Notes: generated from the letters alone by a model not told the origin. A stretch of 36,684 nucleotides of DNA from an uncultured Porphyromonadaceae bacterium (GCA_947177135.1 CAMWTI010000009.1:1-36684); one strand, 5' to 3'; numbered from the stretch's first letter, positions 1 to 9,217 are shown. A program made the numbers and translations.

Positions 1-255
1 CGTGGACGCAGTTAGAGTGAACTGACTGACCACAAGCATATCGCCGCCAGAATCGACGACAGAGCGGTTCATCACGCCGTTTTCGTCATTGAAGATACGG
101 AGAGCGGCTGTCTTCGATGCCAGCCATTCCACATCGTCGACAGTGTCGCCTTTTTCTACTCCGGCCAAAACCAGAAGCCCTCTGCCGATGGAAGAGTACA
201 TGATTCCGCCGACCGACACCGAGGCTCTGGTGACACGTTGAATTACTAAACGCAT
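1..255 (-). CDS. dtd: D-aminoacyl-tRNA deacylase, N-terminal 85 residues (cut by window edge)
   Basis: Reading from the ATG at 255 the protein begins M-R-L-V-I-Q-R-V and runs open to base 1, so the C-terminal part lies outside. Dtd homodimers hydrolyse D-amino acids wrongly charged on tRNA, in the cytosol. The match rests on the family start (IQRV.RASV), the G-LLVL-GVEKGD block, the LR.F.DE.G.MN block and the SQFTL signature near residues 77-81. The Gly-cisPro motif would be beyond the edge and cannot be checked. A good -33/-7 promoter on the minus strand ends about 16 bases upstream of the ATG, so the message should have a leader of roughly 11 nt. The gene is divergent from the SRP RNA gene. 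Confidence 0.93.
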   Translation of the reverse strand, partial: MRLVIQRVTRASVSVGGIMYSSIGRGLLVLAGVEKGDTVDDVEWLASKTAALRIFNDENGVMNRSVVDSGGDMLVVSQFTLTAST

Positions 256-270
256 ATTCTTTTTTATTCG

Positions 271-301
271 CAAAGGTAGGCATTCTTTTCCGTTATGTCA
301 A
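271..301 (-). promoter_or_regulatory. dtd promoter (-33 TTG, -7 TACCTTTG)
   Basis: Minus-strand TTG at 301-299 and TACCTTTG at 278-271 are separated by exactly 20 bp. This matches the Bacteroidetes sigma-ABfr consensus TTG / TAnnTTTG. The expected transcription start is near 266, just before the ATG at 255. Confidence 0.75.
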
Positions 302-314
302 GACAACGCAATGA

Positions 315-331
315 GTCTGAAAAATTCAGAC
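315..331. promoter_or_regulatory. Perfect 7-bp inverted repeat between dtd and SRP RNA promoters
   Basis: GTCTGAA-AAA-TTCAGAC is a perfect dyad lying 7 bp before the -33 element of the SRP RNA promoter and 13 bp before that of dtd. It could be an operator for either gene. A role is inferred from position only. Confidence 0.35.
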
Positions 332-338
332 AGAAAAA

Positions 339-370
339 TTTGTAGATACGGGAAAAAGTTTCTACCTTTG
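339..370 (+). promoter_or_regulatory. SRP RNA promoter (-33 TTTG, -7 TACCTTTG)
   Basis: TTTG at 339-342 and TACCTTTG at 363-370 are 20 bp apart. The RNA begins at about 376, which fits a start 5-6 bases after the -7 box. Confidence 0.8.
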
Positions 371-375
371 CACTC

Positions 376-472
376 GGGTAAGTCCTACACGACCAGCTCC
401 CCGAGAACTCCGCCAGGTCTTGATCGAAGCAACGGTATCGGGTCGTAGCGGTGCGATGTAGATCGCTTACCC
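376..472 (+). ncRNA. ffs: Small signal recognition particle RNA (4.5S-like)
   Basis: The closing helix GGGTAAG (376-382) with CTTACCC (466-472) brackets a 97-nt RNA. Inside it, the domain IV hallmarks are readable: CCAGGTC, then a short loop, then CGAAGCA on the return strand, and the conserved GATGTAG near the 3' end, as in E. coli 4.5S RNA. The RNA binds Ffh, and the complex docks on FtsY, whose gene is at 18099-19079. It has its own promoter and ends in a run of seven T. The short length without an Alu domain is the usual bacterial small form. The exact 5' end is inferred from the helix. Confidence 0.88.
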
Positions 473-479
473 TTTTTTT
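466..479 (+). terminator. SRP RNA 3' helix and T-tract
   Basis: The 3' strand of the closing helix (CTTACCC) runs straight into seven T residues at 473-479, so the terminal helix of the RNA doubles as an intrinsic terminator. Confidence 0.7.
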
Positions 480-526
480 GTGTAGCCCGCACGGGCAGCT
501 ATATGTAGTATTATTTTCACATTAAG

Positions 527-561
527 AACGCCATCGGACTCGTGAGGAATCCGATGGCGTT
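527..561. terminator. Perfect 12-bp hairpin downstream of the lipoprotein gene
   Basis: AACGCCATCGGA (527-538) and TCCGATGGCGTT (550-561) pair perfectly around an 11-nt loop. It lies 23 bases past the stop of the minus-strand lipoprotein at 585. No clean T-tract follows on either strand, so it may act as an RNA stability hairpin or a Rho-independent terminator of weak type. Confidence 0.55.
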
Positions 562-584
562 TGGCTCTGTCAAAACAATACACG

Positions 585-1202
585 TCAGAGACGTGTGAAA
601 GTGAAGTCTTTTTTGCCGATTTCAAATTTCATGAAATTGTCTCTGATCTCTATGTCGTCAAGTTTCGAGATATTGGCCACATAGTGAGTCATCGATGTGG
701 TGATCTGACGGCCTATCGATTCGAGCACCGGCGATGGCAGCTCGACTGTCTGCGGTTTATCGGCGGCACTCATCGGAGAGGTGTACTCGCAGACAGCCTT
801 CGAATCCACAGACGTGAGCATATCAGATGTCGAGAACCTGACGAGCACTTCGTCATCGTCAATGGCCTTCCACGTTCCATTGACCGTGACAACCGCAGCC
901 ACACTGAAACTGACAGGCACTTCGCCAAGCGAGTCGACGGGAAATCCGTCGGCAGGCATCGTGGTGTCGATCTGTGCGGTCAGAGTCACTTTTCCGGCCG
1001 AACGGTCGGCGTCCGCGCCGTCATTGCGCACGAATTCATAGGCCGGAGTCATGCTCAGATAACTGAGACTGGTGTCGGTAATGCGTTCGGGTGTTCCGGA
1101 CCATTCACCCTCGATGCGTGAAGCCAGGCGCGACGGTGATTCACATGAAGCCATTGCGGCGACAGTCGCGGCAGATGCGATCAGATAACAGAAGTGTTTC
1201 AT
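585..1202 (-). CDS. Hypothetical lipoprotein
   Basis: I do not recognise a family. The 205-residue protein starts with a lipoprotein signal: a basic start, a hydrophobic stretch, then M-A-S-C with the lipidated cysteine at residue 20. The rest is rich in Ser, Thr, Asp and Val with short alternating stretches that suggest a beta-sandwich. It carries the phrase G-E-W-S-G, as seen in Bacteroidetes proteins that describe a small lipid-binding-like or lipocalin-like barrel. After Cys the residues are E-S-P, so an exported periplasmic or outer-membrane location is likely. The gene is the last of the minus-strand run after the GH20 gene, from which it is separated by 50 bases with no strong promoter (only a weak TAAATTTT at 1209-1216). 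The hairpin at 527-561 probably ends the transcript. Confidence 0.8.
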   Translation of the reverse strand: MKHFCYLIASAATVAAMASCESPSRLASRIEGEWSGTPERITDTSLSYLSMTPAYEFVRNDGADADRSAGKVTLTAQIDTTMPADGFPVDSLGEVPVSFSVAAVVTVNGTWKAIDDDEVLVRFSTSDMLTSVDSKAVCEYTSPMSAADKPQTVELPSPVLESIGRQITTSMTHYVANISKLDDIEIRDNFMKFEIGKKDFTFTRL

Positions 1203-1252
1203 TTTCTAAAAATTTACTTTTTCAAGCATAACACAATACCATGCCATGCGGT

Positions 1253-3199
1253 TCATTTCACCACTATTTCATCTGTAAACAGAACTCCACCGGATGGAGC
1301 GGTGGCGCGATAGCGCACATAGCGTGCCGTGACATTGCCTTCCCATCCGAATGTTTCGAACGAGACTGCCGTGTCGGGCGTGCGCACGCGGTCTATCTCA
1401 CGAAGCATGACAAGATTTTCGGGGTCGTTGCCGGCATATATCTCGACGTGTTCGGGCATCCACACGTCGGGCTGACAGATCTGCATGAAAGTAGCGCCAA
1501 TCGAGCTTACTGCTTTTTCGACGCCAAGGTCTATGATCACATCAACCCGCTCCGGAGTTGACTGGGCGAAACCCTGCCAGAGCCGGTCGCTGTAGTTCCA
1601 ACCGCCACAGATGCCGTCGACAAGAGTCTGAAGGCCTGACGCAGGATAATTTTGCCAATAAGGCTGGAGGTAGGTCACCTCGCATCCGCGCGCAAGATGC
1701 TCGACAGGCGCGAGCGCCTCAGGACGATTACCTTTCTCGGTGGTCAGGTCAAACACGGTGAATCCTTCGGATCGCATGCGCACGGATTCTTTCAAGGCCC
1801 GCTGCCTGAAGTCATCATAGTTCTTGCGCTGCGGCTCTGTCCACGCGTTTTCGGCAATTGCGAGCATACGCGGATAGAGCATATATTCGGCATGGGAATC
1901 AGACGGAATATATTCGCACCACAGATTGCCCTGCAGACCGACCGCCGCCGTGTCCGGTTCGTAACGATAGACGAATTCCAACGGAGTGTATCCGCCGATA
2001 GCCTCGGGCTGGGTTGAGGGAGCATCCTGATATGAGTCAAGATAGCAGAAGCGTCCCGGCGACATTATCACAGGCAGGGCCACGGAAGAAGGCTCAGTTC
2101 CCCGCCATGACATCACGGTGGCGTTATCTGTCGGGCCATCGCCCTCGAGAGCGTCGTCCCACACGATGGCCCGGCGGCCGTGAGAAGCCAGATAGTCTTC
2201 CATACGCCTGATCAGACGGCTTTGCAGATAGTCAGGCGACTCATATCCCAACGAATCCATCAGAGCGCTACAGTCAGGACATCCTAACCACTGGCCTTTC
2301 GGAGCTTCGTCGCCACCGATGTGAATCTGCTCGGACGGGAAAATCTCCATCACTTCGTCAAGCACTCCGCGTAAAAACTCAAAAGTGGCTTCTGATGAAG
2401 CGCAGAAGTTGGAGTTGCCACGTCCGGTCTTGTTGCAGCTTAGCAGCGGATATGCGGCCAGCACCTCCTCGGAGTGTGAGGGCATTTCCACCTCGGGCAC
2501 CACCGTGATATAGCGGTCGGCGGCATAGTCCACAATCTCGCGCAGCTCTTCTTTGGAGAGGAAGCCGCCGTGAGTGCCTCCGTATTGATTGCCGTTGGCG
2601 TTCCATTCCTTCCAGGTGGAATCCGGGCGGAATGCAGCCACGGTGTTGAGACGCGGATAACGCTCTGACTCTATACGCCATCCGGCAGCGTCGGTCAGAT
2701 GCAAGTGCAGACGATTAAGATTAAGTCGCTCCATGGCGCGGATCTGTTTTAGAATGAAATCCTTGGAGCGGTAATGCCGGCTCACGTCAAGCATCATTCC
2801 GCGATATGGCATGCGCGGATAGTCAGTGACGGTCATGCACGGAATGCGCCCGTCGGCATGCTCGTCGCGCAGGTCCATCAGAGCCTGCAGGCCATAGAAC
2901 AGACCGGCACCGTCAGCTGCCGAAATTTCAATAAATTTCTTTCCGACAGTCATTTTATAACCTTCGGCCGGTGCAGAATTCTCCGATGCGACCAGTCTGA
3001 TGTTGGTTTTGGACTTGCCTCGCGGAACGGAAAATCCGTGTTGCGACGCATAGCGTGCCAGACGAAGCGAATCGGCCTGCTCGGCGCCCGCGATGGAAAG
3101 CGACGGGACCGGAGCGAGGCGGTATTCTCCGGCGGCCATGTCAACCGCCTGCGGAGCTGGAGTGACAGCCAGCGCCAATGACAATAACAGTGAGTTCAT
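1253..3199 (-). CDS. Beta-N-acetylhexosaminidase, GH20
   Basis: This 648-residue exported enzyme removes terminal GlcNAc or GalNAc from glycans such as mucin or chitin oligomers, by substrate-assisted catalysis. It has a hydrophobic leader (about residues 1-12), a GH20 N-terminal alpha/beta domain (about 15-125), and the (beta/alpha)8 domain (about 130-480). The latter starts at PYRG-MLD-SRH, then HLHLTD.AGWR near 165-175. The catalytic pair is Asp297-Glu298 in HIGGDE. The last 130 residues look like a discoidin/F5-F8C carbohydrate-binding module with W-Q-G-F and an ARYVR strand. The start overlaps the stop of the glycosyltransferase gene (ATGA), so the two are translationally coupled. I see no lipobox, so the enzyme is probably periplasmic. 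Confidence 0.92.
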   Translation of the reverse strand: MNSLLLSLALAVTPAPQAVDMAAGEYRLAPVPSLSIAGAEQADSLRLARYASQHGFSVPRGKSKTNIRLVASENSAPAEGYKMTVGKKFIEISAADGAGLFYGLQALMDLRDEHADGRIPCMTVTDYPRMPYRGMMLDVSRHYRSKDFILKQIRAMERLNLNRLHLHLTDAAGWRIESERYPRLNTVAAFRPDSTWKEWNANGNQYGGTHGGFLSKEELREIVDYAADRYITVVPEVEMPSHSEEVLAAYPLLSCNKTGRGNSNFCASSEATFEFLRGVLDEVMEIFPSEQIHIGGDEAPKGQWLGCPDCSALMDSLGYESPDYLQSRLIRRMEDYLASHGRRAIVWDDALEGDGPTDNATVMSWRGTEPSSVALPVIMSPGRFCYLDSYQDAPSTQPEAIGGYTPLEFVYRYEPDTAAVGLQGNLWCEYIPSDSHAEYMLYPRMLAIAENAWTEPQRKNYDDFRQRALKESVRMRSEGFTVFDLTTEKGNRPEALAPVEHLARGCEVTYLQPYWQNYPASGLQTLVDGICGGWNYSDRLWQGFAQSTPERVDVIIDLGVEKAVSSIGATFMQICQPDVWMPEHVEIYAGNDPENLVMLREIDRVRTPDTAVSFETFGWEGNVTARYVRYRATAPSGGVLFTDEIVVK

Positions 3200-4344
3200 A
3201 ATGAGTTGATTAAGTCTATATAACGTGCGGCCACAGCATCTGCGCCGAAACGTGATTCGGCAGCATCATGCAGCAACTGCGGATCTGATTCAGTTTTCAG
3301 TGCCCAGCGGATTCCGCGTGCAAGGTCGTCAGTGTCACCGCATGATGCGAGATAACCGGTCGACAGGTGATCAATGATATCTGTCTGCCCGCCGCGGTCG
3401 AACGACACAGGCACTGCTCCACAGGCCATGCCCTCGATGAGCGTGTTGCCCGAAGTTTCGAACCCCGAAGATGAGAGCACCACCGAGGCGCGTCCATAGA
3501 GATTATTGAGAGCCTCATTTCCCAGCATGCCGGCCAGAGTGTAAGGCATTCTGAGCCGACTGAGCACTCTGGCATTGCGTATACGGCCAAAGAATTCAAC
3601 CTTGGCGTCAGGGATGTGGTCATAGACGGCATTCAGCGCCGTAACCGCAGAGTCGATTCCCTTTATAGGATCATCAAGTCTGGCTGCTCCCATAACGATC
3701 AGGTTTTCGCGACCACGCCGAGGAGTGTAGTCAGAGATCGGATGTGGATTGGGAATTATGCTGACCGGACATCCGCGCAGCAGACTTGACGAGCGGGCTT
3801 TTTCGGCCAACCATCGGCTCACAGCGACAAAATGAATCGGCAACGAGCGATAGATTCTGTTTTTTTCCCGCCAGACAGAGTGCGACATATCCGACCGCCG
3901 TTGCAAAGGACGGCGGATGAAACGGCAACGACCGCATTCGGCTTTGAAACGTTCACCCCCGAGCGAAAGATGACATATGCCTGTAAAAGCCCACATGTCA
4001 TGCATGGTCCAGACGATCGGTTTGCCGAGCGATGCCAGTCCGCTGAGCGACAGCAATCCCTGGTTGAACCATCCGAGCAACACCGCATCTGCCTCTCTCA
4101 CCTCCGGCAGCGACGCCACAGGCAGACCGAAAGTCGCCGTCGACACTTTAAAGAGGTTTGTGCGGCTCAGTCCGTTACGGGCGAATATTTCGGCCCGTTC
4201 GGCCAAAAACGGCAGACGACTTCGTCCGTCGAGAGTGACCATGGAGACATCTTGTCCCTGGCGAGACAGCGCATCGGCCAGACGCGACGATGCGATTGCC
4301 GCGCCACCGATAGTGGCAGATGTGCTTATGATTGCAATCTTCAT
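3196..4344 (-). CDS. Glycosyltransferase family 4 (GT-B fold)
   Basis: The 382-residue protein is a GT-B retaining glycosyltransferase that would add a sugar from a nucleotide donor to a lipid-linked or surface glycan, on the cytosolic face. The N-terminal Rossmann half has S-T-S-A-T-I-G-G-A-A near residues 8-17. The middle has TMHDMWAFTG followed by a Cys pair (C-G-R-C), as in WcaL-like enzymes. The C-terminal half has VMGAARL, then the family signature S-S-S-G-F-E-T-S-G-N-T-L-I-E-G-M-A-C-G with the E-x7-E pair. It overlaps the flippase upstream (ATGA at 4341-4344) and the GH20 gene downstream (ATGA at 3196-3199). Donor and acceptor cannot be told from sequence. Confidence 0.88.
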   Translation of the reverse strand: MKIAIISTSATIGGAAIASSRLADALSRQGQDVSMVTLDGRSRLPFLAERAEIFARNGLSRTNLFKVSTATFGLPVASLPEVREADAVLLGWFNQGLLSLSGLASLGKPIVWTMHDMWAFTGICHLSLGGERFKAECGRCRFIRRPLQRRSDMSHSVWREKNRIYRSLPIHFVAVSRWLAEKARSSSLLRGCPVSIIPNPHPISDYTPRRGRENLIVMGAARLDDPIKGIDSAVTALNAVYDHIPDAKVEFFGRIRNARVLSRLRMPYTLAGMLGNEALNNLYGRASVVLSSSGFETSGNTLIEGMACGAVPVSFDRGGQTDIIDHLSTGYLASCGDTDDLARGIRWALKTESDPQLLHDAAESRFGADAVAARYIDLINSL

Positions 4345-5771
4345 CGGTGAATCATGGGGATTTTTTCAAATTTCAGCACAGCGCCAACATATATAAGCAA
4401 TAAAGGCGTGCGTGCGGCCATATCGAGCCAAGACGAACCGGTGGAAACCATCGAGCCGATCCACCACAGCACCATAGCCAGCAGCAAGTATGCTCCGATT
4501 CGCTTCACCGGATAACGCAGCGGATGGTTGGCGCGCCCAACAAAGTAGCTCACCAGCATCATGGTGCCATAGCAGGCCAGCGATGTCCACGCGCAGCCCA
4601 TATAGCCAAGACGCGGCACAAGTAACACATTGAGCGCGACGGTAATGACCAGGCCGATCAGAGAGAACCATGTACCCCAGATGGTCTTGTCGGTGAGTTT
4701 ATACCAGAGCGAGAGATTGAAGAACACGCCGAAGCAAATATCGGCGATCATGATGATCGGCACCACGCGCAAACCGCTCCAATAGCCAGGGCTGATGAAG
4801 TGGCGCAACAGATCAAGATAAAACATCACGCCCAGAAAGATAAGCAGAGCGAAAATGACGAAATATTTCATCGCGTCACTATAGGCCGCAAGCTTGTCAT
4901 TGCCCTGGTCACGGTTGCGGGCGAATATGAACGGCTCATAAGCAAACCTGAAGGCCTGTGTGAACATCATCATCACAAGAGCGACCTTGCAGCATCCGCC
5001 ATATATGCCGAGCTGCGACATGCCCTCCGGCCCAGGCACCAGATGCGGATAGAGAATCTTGTCGAGATTCTGATTCATCTGCCCTGCGATGCCAAGCACA
5101 AGCAGCGGCAGAGAGTAGGCCAGCATCCGGCGCAGCAGCCGACGGTTGAAACGCCAGCGGAAGCCGGTGAGTTCCGGCCACAGCAGCGGCAGCATCAGCA
5201 GCGAGCTGATAAGGTTGGCGAAAAATATATAGCCCACCCCGACAACCGGGTCGAATATGACGAGGAAAAAGAAGAGATTAAGTCCGATATTGAGTCCGAT
5301 ATTGATGCAACGCAGCATGGCGAATCGCACCGGGCGCTTGCGGTAACGCAGATAGCTGAACGGAATGGCAGTGAAAGCGTCAACGGCCACCGCCACGGCG
5401 ATCATCCACACATAGGCCGGATGGTCTCCGCATCCCATGGCCGAACTTATAGGTCCCAGAAAACAGAAAATCAGCGCGATGAAAGCCAGCGAAGTGGAGG
5501 CGACAGATATCATGGTCGTGGAGTAGACCTCCATCGGATCCTTACATTTTTCATGGTTGATAAAGCGGAAAAAACCGGTCTCCATGCCATAAGTGAGGAT
5601 CACAAGCACCAGCGCGACGTAGGAATAGACATTGGTCACGATGCCATACTCACCCGTGGCGAGCATCTGCGTGTAAAGAGGCACCAGGAGCCAATTGAGA
5701 AAGCGGCCCACGATGGAACTGAGTCCATAGATCACGGTGTCCTTGGCCAATGATTTCACTGCTCCGGCCAT
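4341..5771 (-). CDS. Wzx-like polysaccharide flippase (MOP superfamily)
   Basis: This 476-residue polytopic membrane protein starts with the family motif D-T-V-I-Y-G-L-S-S-I-V-G-R-F-L-N and has about 12-14 hydrophobic segments with few charges. Proteins of this group (Polysacc_synt / Wzx) flip undecaprenyl-linked oligosaccharides across the inner membrane. It lies 4 bases after ruvB and overlaps the glycosyltransferase gene by 4, so the three should share a transcript. Flippase plus glycosyltransferase suggests a glycan assembly step, but no sugar-nucleotide or polymerase genes are nearby, so this is only a fragment of a pathway or a stand-alone pair. A lipid II flippase role cannot be excluded. 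Confidence 0.88.
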   Translation of the reverse strand: MAGAVKSLAKDTVIYGLSSIVGRFLNWLLVPLYTQMLATGEYGIVTNVYSYVALVLVILTYGMETGFFRFINHEKCKDPMEVYSTTMISVASTSLAFIALIFCFLGPISSAMGCGDHPAYVWMIAVAVAVDAFTAIPFSYLRYRKRPVRFAMLRCINIGLNIGLNLFFFLVIFDPVVGVGYIFFANLISSLLMLPLLWPELTGFRWRFNRRLLRRMLAYSLPLLVLGIAGQMNQNLDKILYPHLVPGPEGMSQLGIYGGCCKVALVMMMFTQAFRFAYEPFIFARNRDQGNDKLAAYSDAMKYFVIFALLIFLGVMFYLDLLRHFISPGYWSGLRVVPIIMIADICFGVFFNLSLWYKLTDKTIWGTWFSLIGLVITVALNVLLVPRLGYMGCAWTSLACYGTMMLVSYFVGRANHPLRYPVKRIGAYLLLAMVLWWIGSMVSTGSSWLDMAARTPLLLIYVGAVLKFEKIPMIHR

Positions 5772-5775
5772 AGGC

Positions 5776-6828
5776 TCATTCGTCGGGGAAAAGAGTGATG
5801 TCGCGGTTTAGCGGAGTGCGCCCGAGGTGACTGAATGCCATCGGGGTGACTTCGCGTCCGCGCGAAGTACGTTTTATGAAACCTTCCTTGATCAGGAACG
5901 GTTCATAGACTTCTTCTACCGTGCCGGGGTCTTCGCCGATGGCCGTCGCGATAGTGGTCAGCCCGACAGGGCCACCTCCGAATTTGTCGATTATTGTCCG
6001 CAACAATTTGTTGTCAATCTCATCAAGGCCATAGCGGTCAATATTGAGTGCCTCGAGTGCATATCGAGCAATGGCTGTGTCAATACATCCCGATCCCTTG
6101 ACTTGTGCAAAGTCGCGCACACGACGCAACAGAGCGTTGGCTATGCGCGGAGTGCCGCGGCTTCGAAGCGCGATCTCGCGCGCGGCCTCGGCCGAACATC
6201 CGACTCCAAGCAGTCCGGCCGAACGCAGAATGATGCGCTCAAGCACTTCATGATCATAGTATTCAAGATGGAAATTGATTCCGAAGCGTGCGCGCAGCGG
6301 AGCTGTGAGCAATCCGGAGCGTGTGGTGGCGCCAACCAGAGTAAACGGTTCGAGCGAGAGCTGAACGGAGCGCGCTCCAGGGCCTTTGTCGATCATAATG
6401 TCGATCTTATAGTCCTCCATGGCCGAGTAGAGATACTCCTCCACCACCGGACTGAGACGATGGATCTCGTCGATGAACAACACGTCATTCGGCTCCAGCG
6501 ACGTGAGAATTCCGGCCAGATCTCCAGGTTTGTCAAGCACCGGACCTGAAGTGACCTTAATGCCCACCCCGAGTTCATTGGCAATTATGCCGCTGAGAGT
6601 TGTCTTGCCAAGTCCTGGAGGCCCATGTAACAGAGTGTGGTCCAGAGCCTCGCCGCGCATTCGTGCAGCCATGACAAAGACTTTGAGGTTCTCGACAATT
6701 TTTTCCTGTCCGCTGAACGCGTCGAAACCCGACGGTCTGAGCGCCTTTTCGATTTCGCGGTCTGTGTCAGTCCGTGGCGATGCCGCCTGTGAGTGAATGT
6801 CGATAAAATCCGAGTCTCGTTCTGTCAT
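5776..6828 (-). CDS. ruvB: Holliday junction branch migration ATPase RuvB
   Basis: RuvB is the hexameric AAA+ motor that with RuvA drives branch migration at Holliday junctions. I take the ATG at 6828 (M-T-E-R-D-S-D) giving 350 residues, the normal length. The reading frame stays open upstream into the kinase gene, but that extension has no similarity to the family. Visible are Walker A G-P-P-G-L-G-K-T (69-76), Walker B F-I-D-E-I-H (119-122), the ATTR-G-L-T-PLR-RFG block containing the sensor and arginine finger, and the C-terminal winged helix ending in G-R-TPLN-D. It heads a tight run with the flippase, glycosyltransferase and GH20 genes. Upstream there are 112 bases to the kinase gene, with a small hairpin GTCTC-TGAA-GAGAC at 6911-6924 and no clear promoter. 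Confidence 0.95.
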   Translation of the reverse strand: MTERDSDFIDIHSQAASPRTDTDREIEKALRPSGFDAFSGQEKIVENLKVFVMAARMRGEALDHTLLHGPPGLGKTTLSGIIANELGVGIKVTSGPVLDKPGDLAGILTSLEPNDVLFIDEIHRLSPVVEEYLYSAMEDYKIDIMIDKGPGARSVQLSLEPFTLVGATTRSGLLTAPLRARFGINFHLEYYDHEVLERIILRSAGLLGVGCSAEAAREIALRSRGTPRIANALLRRVRDFAQVKGSGCIDTAIARYALEALNIDRYGLDEIDNKLLRTIIDKFGGGPVGLTTIATAIGEDPGTVEEVYEPFLIKEGFIKRTSRGREVTPMAFSHLGRTPLNRDITLFPDE

Positions 6829-6940
6829 TTCTTCAATAAAAACACGACTGCCAGGACGAACCCCGGCATGAGGATCCGGCCGTGGCAGTGTGATCTTTTG
6901 TGTCTGCGCAGTCTCTGAAGAGACCCGCGCGGCATTTTCC

Positions 6941-7915
6941 TTATTTGTTGAGTATGGATTTCGCTTCCCAGCCAAGAGCGCTGGCGCCAAGCACCGCGGC
7001 ATCGGCTTCCTTCAGTTCAGATGCCAGAATCTTGATCTTGCCTTTCTGGAAGCTGAGCAGATTGTTTTCAAACGACTCGCGGAGCGGATCCATGAGCAGT
7101 TTTCCGCTCTTGGCCAGACCGCCGAAGAGGATGAAGGCTTCAGGAGATGTGAAAGCTGCGAAATCGGCCAGCATTTCGCCGAGAATACGTCCGGTGAATT
7201 TGAACACATTGAGAGCGATCTCGTCGCCTGCTTTAGCTGCGTCATAGACATCTTTCGAGGTAAGTTCGTCGGATGGGATGCTACGCATGGTCGATGAGAT
7301 GTCGGGCTGTGCATCAAGGAATTCAAGGGCAGAACGAACCACTCCTGTTGCCGAGCAATATGTCTCGAGGCAACCACGGCGTCCGCATCCGCATGGGCGT
7401 CCGCCTCTGCGCGCGATCACGTGACCGAGTTCGCCGGCGAGTCCGTCACAGCCATAGATGAGATTCCCACCGCAGACAACGCCTGAACCGACACCGGTTC
7501 CGAGGGTTATCATGATGAAATCTTTCATGCCGCGGGCCGCGCCATATGTCATTTCACCGATTGCGGCGGCATTGGCGTCGTTAGTCACGGCCACAGGTAC
7601 TCCGAAGCGCTCTTCAAGCATGGCGCCGAGAGGCAGATTGCCTTTCCACTGCAAGTTGGCTGCGTCTTCAATGTTGCCTGTATAGTAATTGGCATTCGGT
7701 GCGCCGACTCCGATTCCAGCCACCTTGCCGACAGCGTCGTGCGCCACAAGCAGTTTGGTAGCCTCCTGATAGAGTTCGTCAATATAGTCAGCGAATTTTT
7801 CGTGTTTCTTGGTTTTGATAGAACCGGAGGCGATGACAGTGCCACGGGCGTCGACAATACCGAACACTGTGTTTGTGCCGCCTATGTCAATGCCAAGTAC
7901 GTAAGGTTTATTCAT
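6941..7915 (-). CDS. ROK family sugar kinase (glucokinase type)
   Basis: This 324-residue cytosolic kinase phosphorylates a hexose, most likely glucose or an N-acetylhexosamine, with ATP. It shows the phosphate-binding D-I-G-G-T-N (10-15), the catalytic Asp113 in TNDANA, the L-G-T-G-V-G-S-G nucleotide loop (138-145), and the ROK zinc site made by His165 (GELGH) and C-G-C-G-R-R-G-C (175-182). Length and motifs fit ROK glucokinases of Bacteroidetes, which lack a DNA-binding N-terminus. The gene is 39 bases after the dehydrogenase gene on the same strand and has no obvious TAnnTTTG box of its own, so it may be co-transcribed. The substrate is not determinable here. Confidence 0.9.
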   Translation of the reverse strand: MNKPYVLGIDIGGTNTVFGIVDARGTVIASGSIKTKKHEKFADYIDELYQEATKLLVAHDAVGKVAGIGVGAPNANYYTGNIEDAANLQWKGNLPLGAMLEERFGVPVAVTNDANAAAIGEMTYGAARGMKDFIMITLGTGVGSGVVCGGNLIYGCDGLAGELGHVIARRGGRPCGCGRRGCLETYCSATGVVRSALEFLDAQPDISSTMRSIPSDELTSKDVYDAAKAGDEIALNVFKFTGRILGEMLADFAAFTSPEAFILFGGLAKSGKLLMDPLRESFENNLLSFQKGKIKILASELKEADAAVLGASALGWEAKSILNK

Positions 7916-7954
7916 GATAGAATGAAGATTTGGTTGGTAAGTTTTTCTGTTTTT

Positions 7955-9175
7955 TTAAAGTTTGTCGACTTCAAGATCTCCACCGACAACTTCTTCCCAG
8001 GGAAGACCATCAGCGGCAAGCTGTTCAAGGAACGGATCGGGATCGAATTCCTCGACATTGTGCACTCCGGGGTTGACCCACTTGCCAGTGAGGAACATCA
8101 TGGCTCCGACCATTGCGGGCACACCGGTGGTATAGCTCACTGCCTGCATGCCGGTTTCCTTATAGGCGGCTTCATGCGAACAGTTGTTGTAGATGTAATA
8201 TGTGAGCGGCTCGCCATCTTTGTTCTTGCCTGAGATGCGGCAGCCGATTGAAGTTTCACCGTGATAATTCTCTCCGAGATCCTGCGGGTTTGGCAGCACA
8301 GCCTTGAGGAACTGGAGCGGAACTATTTTCTGTCCGTTGTATTCAACCTCGTCGATCCGCGCCATGCCGATATTCTGGATCACACGCAGATGGGTGAGGT
8401 ATTCCTGGCCGAAGGTCATCCAGAAGCGGGCACGCTTGATTGTGGGATAATTGAGCACAAGGCTCTCCAGCTCTTCGTGATAAAGCAGATAGCTTTCGCG
8501 CTGGCCGATGCGCGGATATGTCAGAGGTCCATGTATTTCCAGCGGACCTGTGGTCACCCACTTGCCGTCCTGCCAGAAGCGTCCGTTCTGAGTAATCTCG
8601 CGGATGTTGATTTCTGGGTTGAAGTTGGTGGCGAAAGCCTTGCCATGGTCTCCGGCGTTGCAGTCGACAATGTCAAGATACTCCATCTCCGAGAAATAGT
8701 GCTTGGCGGCATATGCCGTGAACACGCCGCTCACTCCCGGGTCGAACCCGCAGCCGAGGATGGCTGTGAGACCGGCTTTTTCGAAGCGTTCGCGATAGGC
8801 CCACTGCCAGCTGTATTCGAAATGAGCCACATCTTTAGGCTCATAGTTGGCTGTGTCTAGATAATTCACGCCACATTCCAGACACGCATCCATGATCGTG
8901 AGATCCTGATACGGCAGAGCCACGTTGATGACCAGCACCGGATTATGGCGGCGAAGCAGTTCCACCAACTCAGGCACGCTGTCGGCGTCAACCTTGTCGG
9001 TAAAAATCTCAGGAGCCTGCGGGACGGACTTGCGTATGGATTCCGCCACTGCGTCACATTTACTCTTGGTGCGGGAGGCAATGACAATCGGGCCGAACAC
9101 GTCGGGGTGCTGGGCGCATTTGTGAGCCACCACGGTACCCACACCGCCGGCTCCGATTATAACTACTTTAGCCAT
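7955..9175 (-). CDS. Carboxynorspermidine/carboxyspermidine dehydrogenase (saccharopine dehydrogenase family)
   Basis: The 406-residue protein has an N-terminal Rossmann fold (I-G-A-G-G-V-G-T-V-V at 7-16) and the family's D-T-A-N-Y-E-P, C-G-F-D-P-G-V and N-N-C-S-H motifs. Its overall sequence matches the group that condenses aspartate semialdehyde with putrescine or diaminopropane to carboxy(nor)spermidine, using NADPH. This is the alternative spermidine route common in gut Bacteroidetes. The partner decarboxylase (nspC type) is not in the window. A promoter at 9218-9251 with a possible operator lies just upstream. I cannot tell the spermidine from the norspermidine form; the symbol is left empty for that reason. 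Confidence 0.85.
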   Translation of the reverse strand: MAKVVIIGAGGVGTVVAHKCAQHPDVFGPIVIASRTKSKCDAVAESIRKSVPQAPEIFTDKVDADSVPELVELLRRHNPVLVINVALPYQDLTIMDACLECGVNYLDTANYEPKDVAHFEYSWQWAYRERFEKAGLTAILGCGFDPGVSGVFTAYAAKHYFSEMEYLDIVDCNAGDHGKAFATNFNPEINIREITQNGRFWQDGKWVTTGPLEIHGPLTYPRIGQRESYLLYHEELESLVLNYPTIKRARFWMTFGQEYLTHLRVIQNIGMARIDEVEYNGQKIVPLQFLKAVLPNPQDLGENYHGETSIGCRISGKNKDGEPLTYYIYNNCSHEAAYKETGMQAVSYTTGVPAMVGAMMFLTGKWVNPGVHNVEEFDPDPFLEQLAADGLPWEEVVGGDLEVDKL

Positions 9176-9217
9176 TCTGAATATTCGGATTATAATTATG
9201 AATCAATTTTAAGTGCG

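Noticed and set aside
4800..5753. A 317-codon plus-strand ORF opposite the flippase
   Set aside because: The product is highly charged (His, Gln, Arg) and is the reverse of membrane-helix codons, a common shadow.
6829..7002. A 58-residue N-terminal extension of RuvB
   Set aside because: It runs into the kinase gene, has no family similarity, and the ATG at 6828 gives the standard length.
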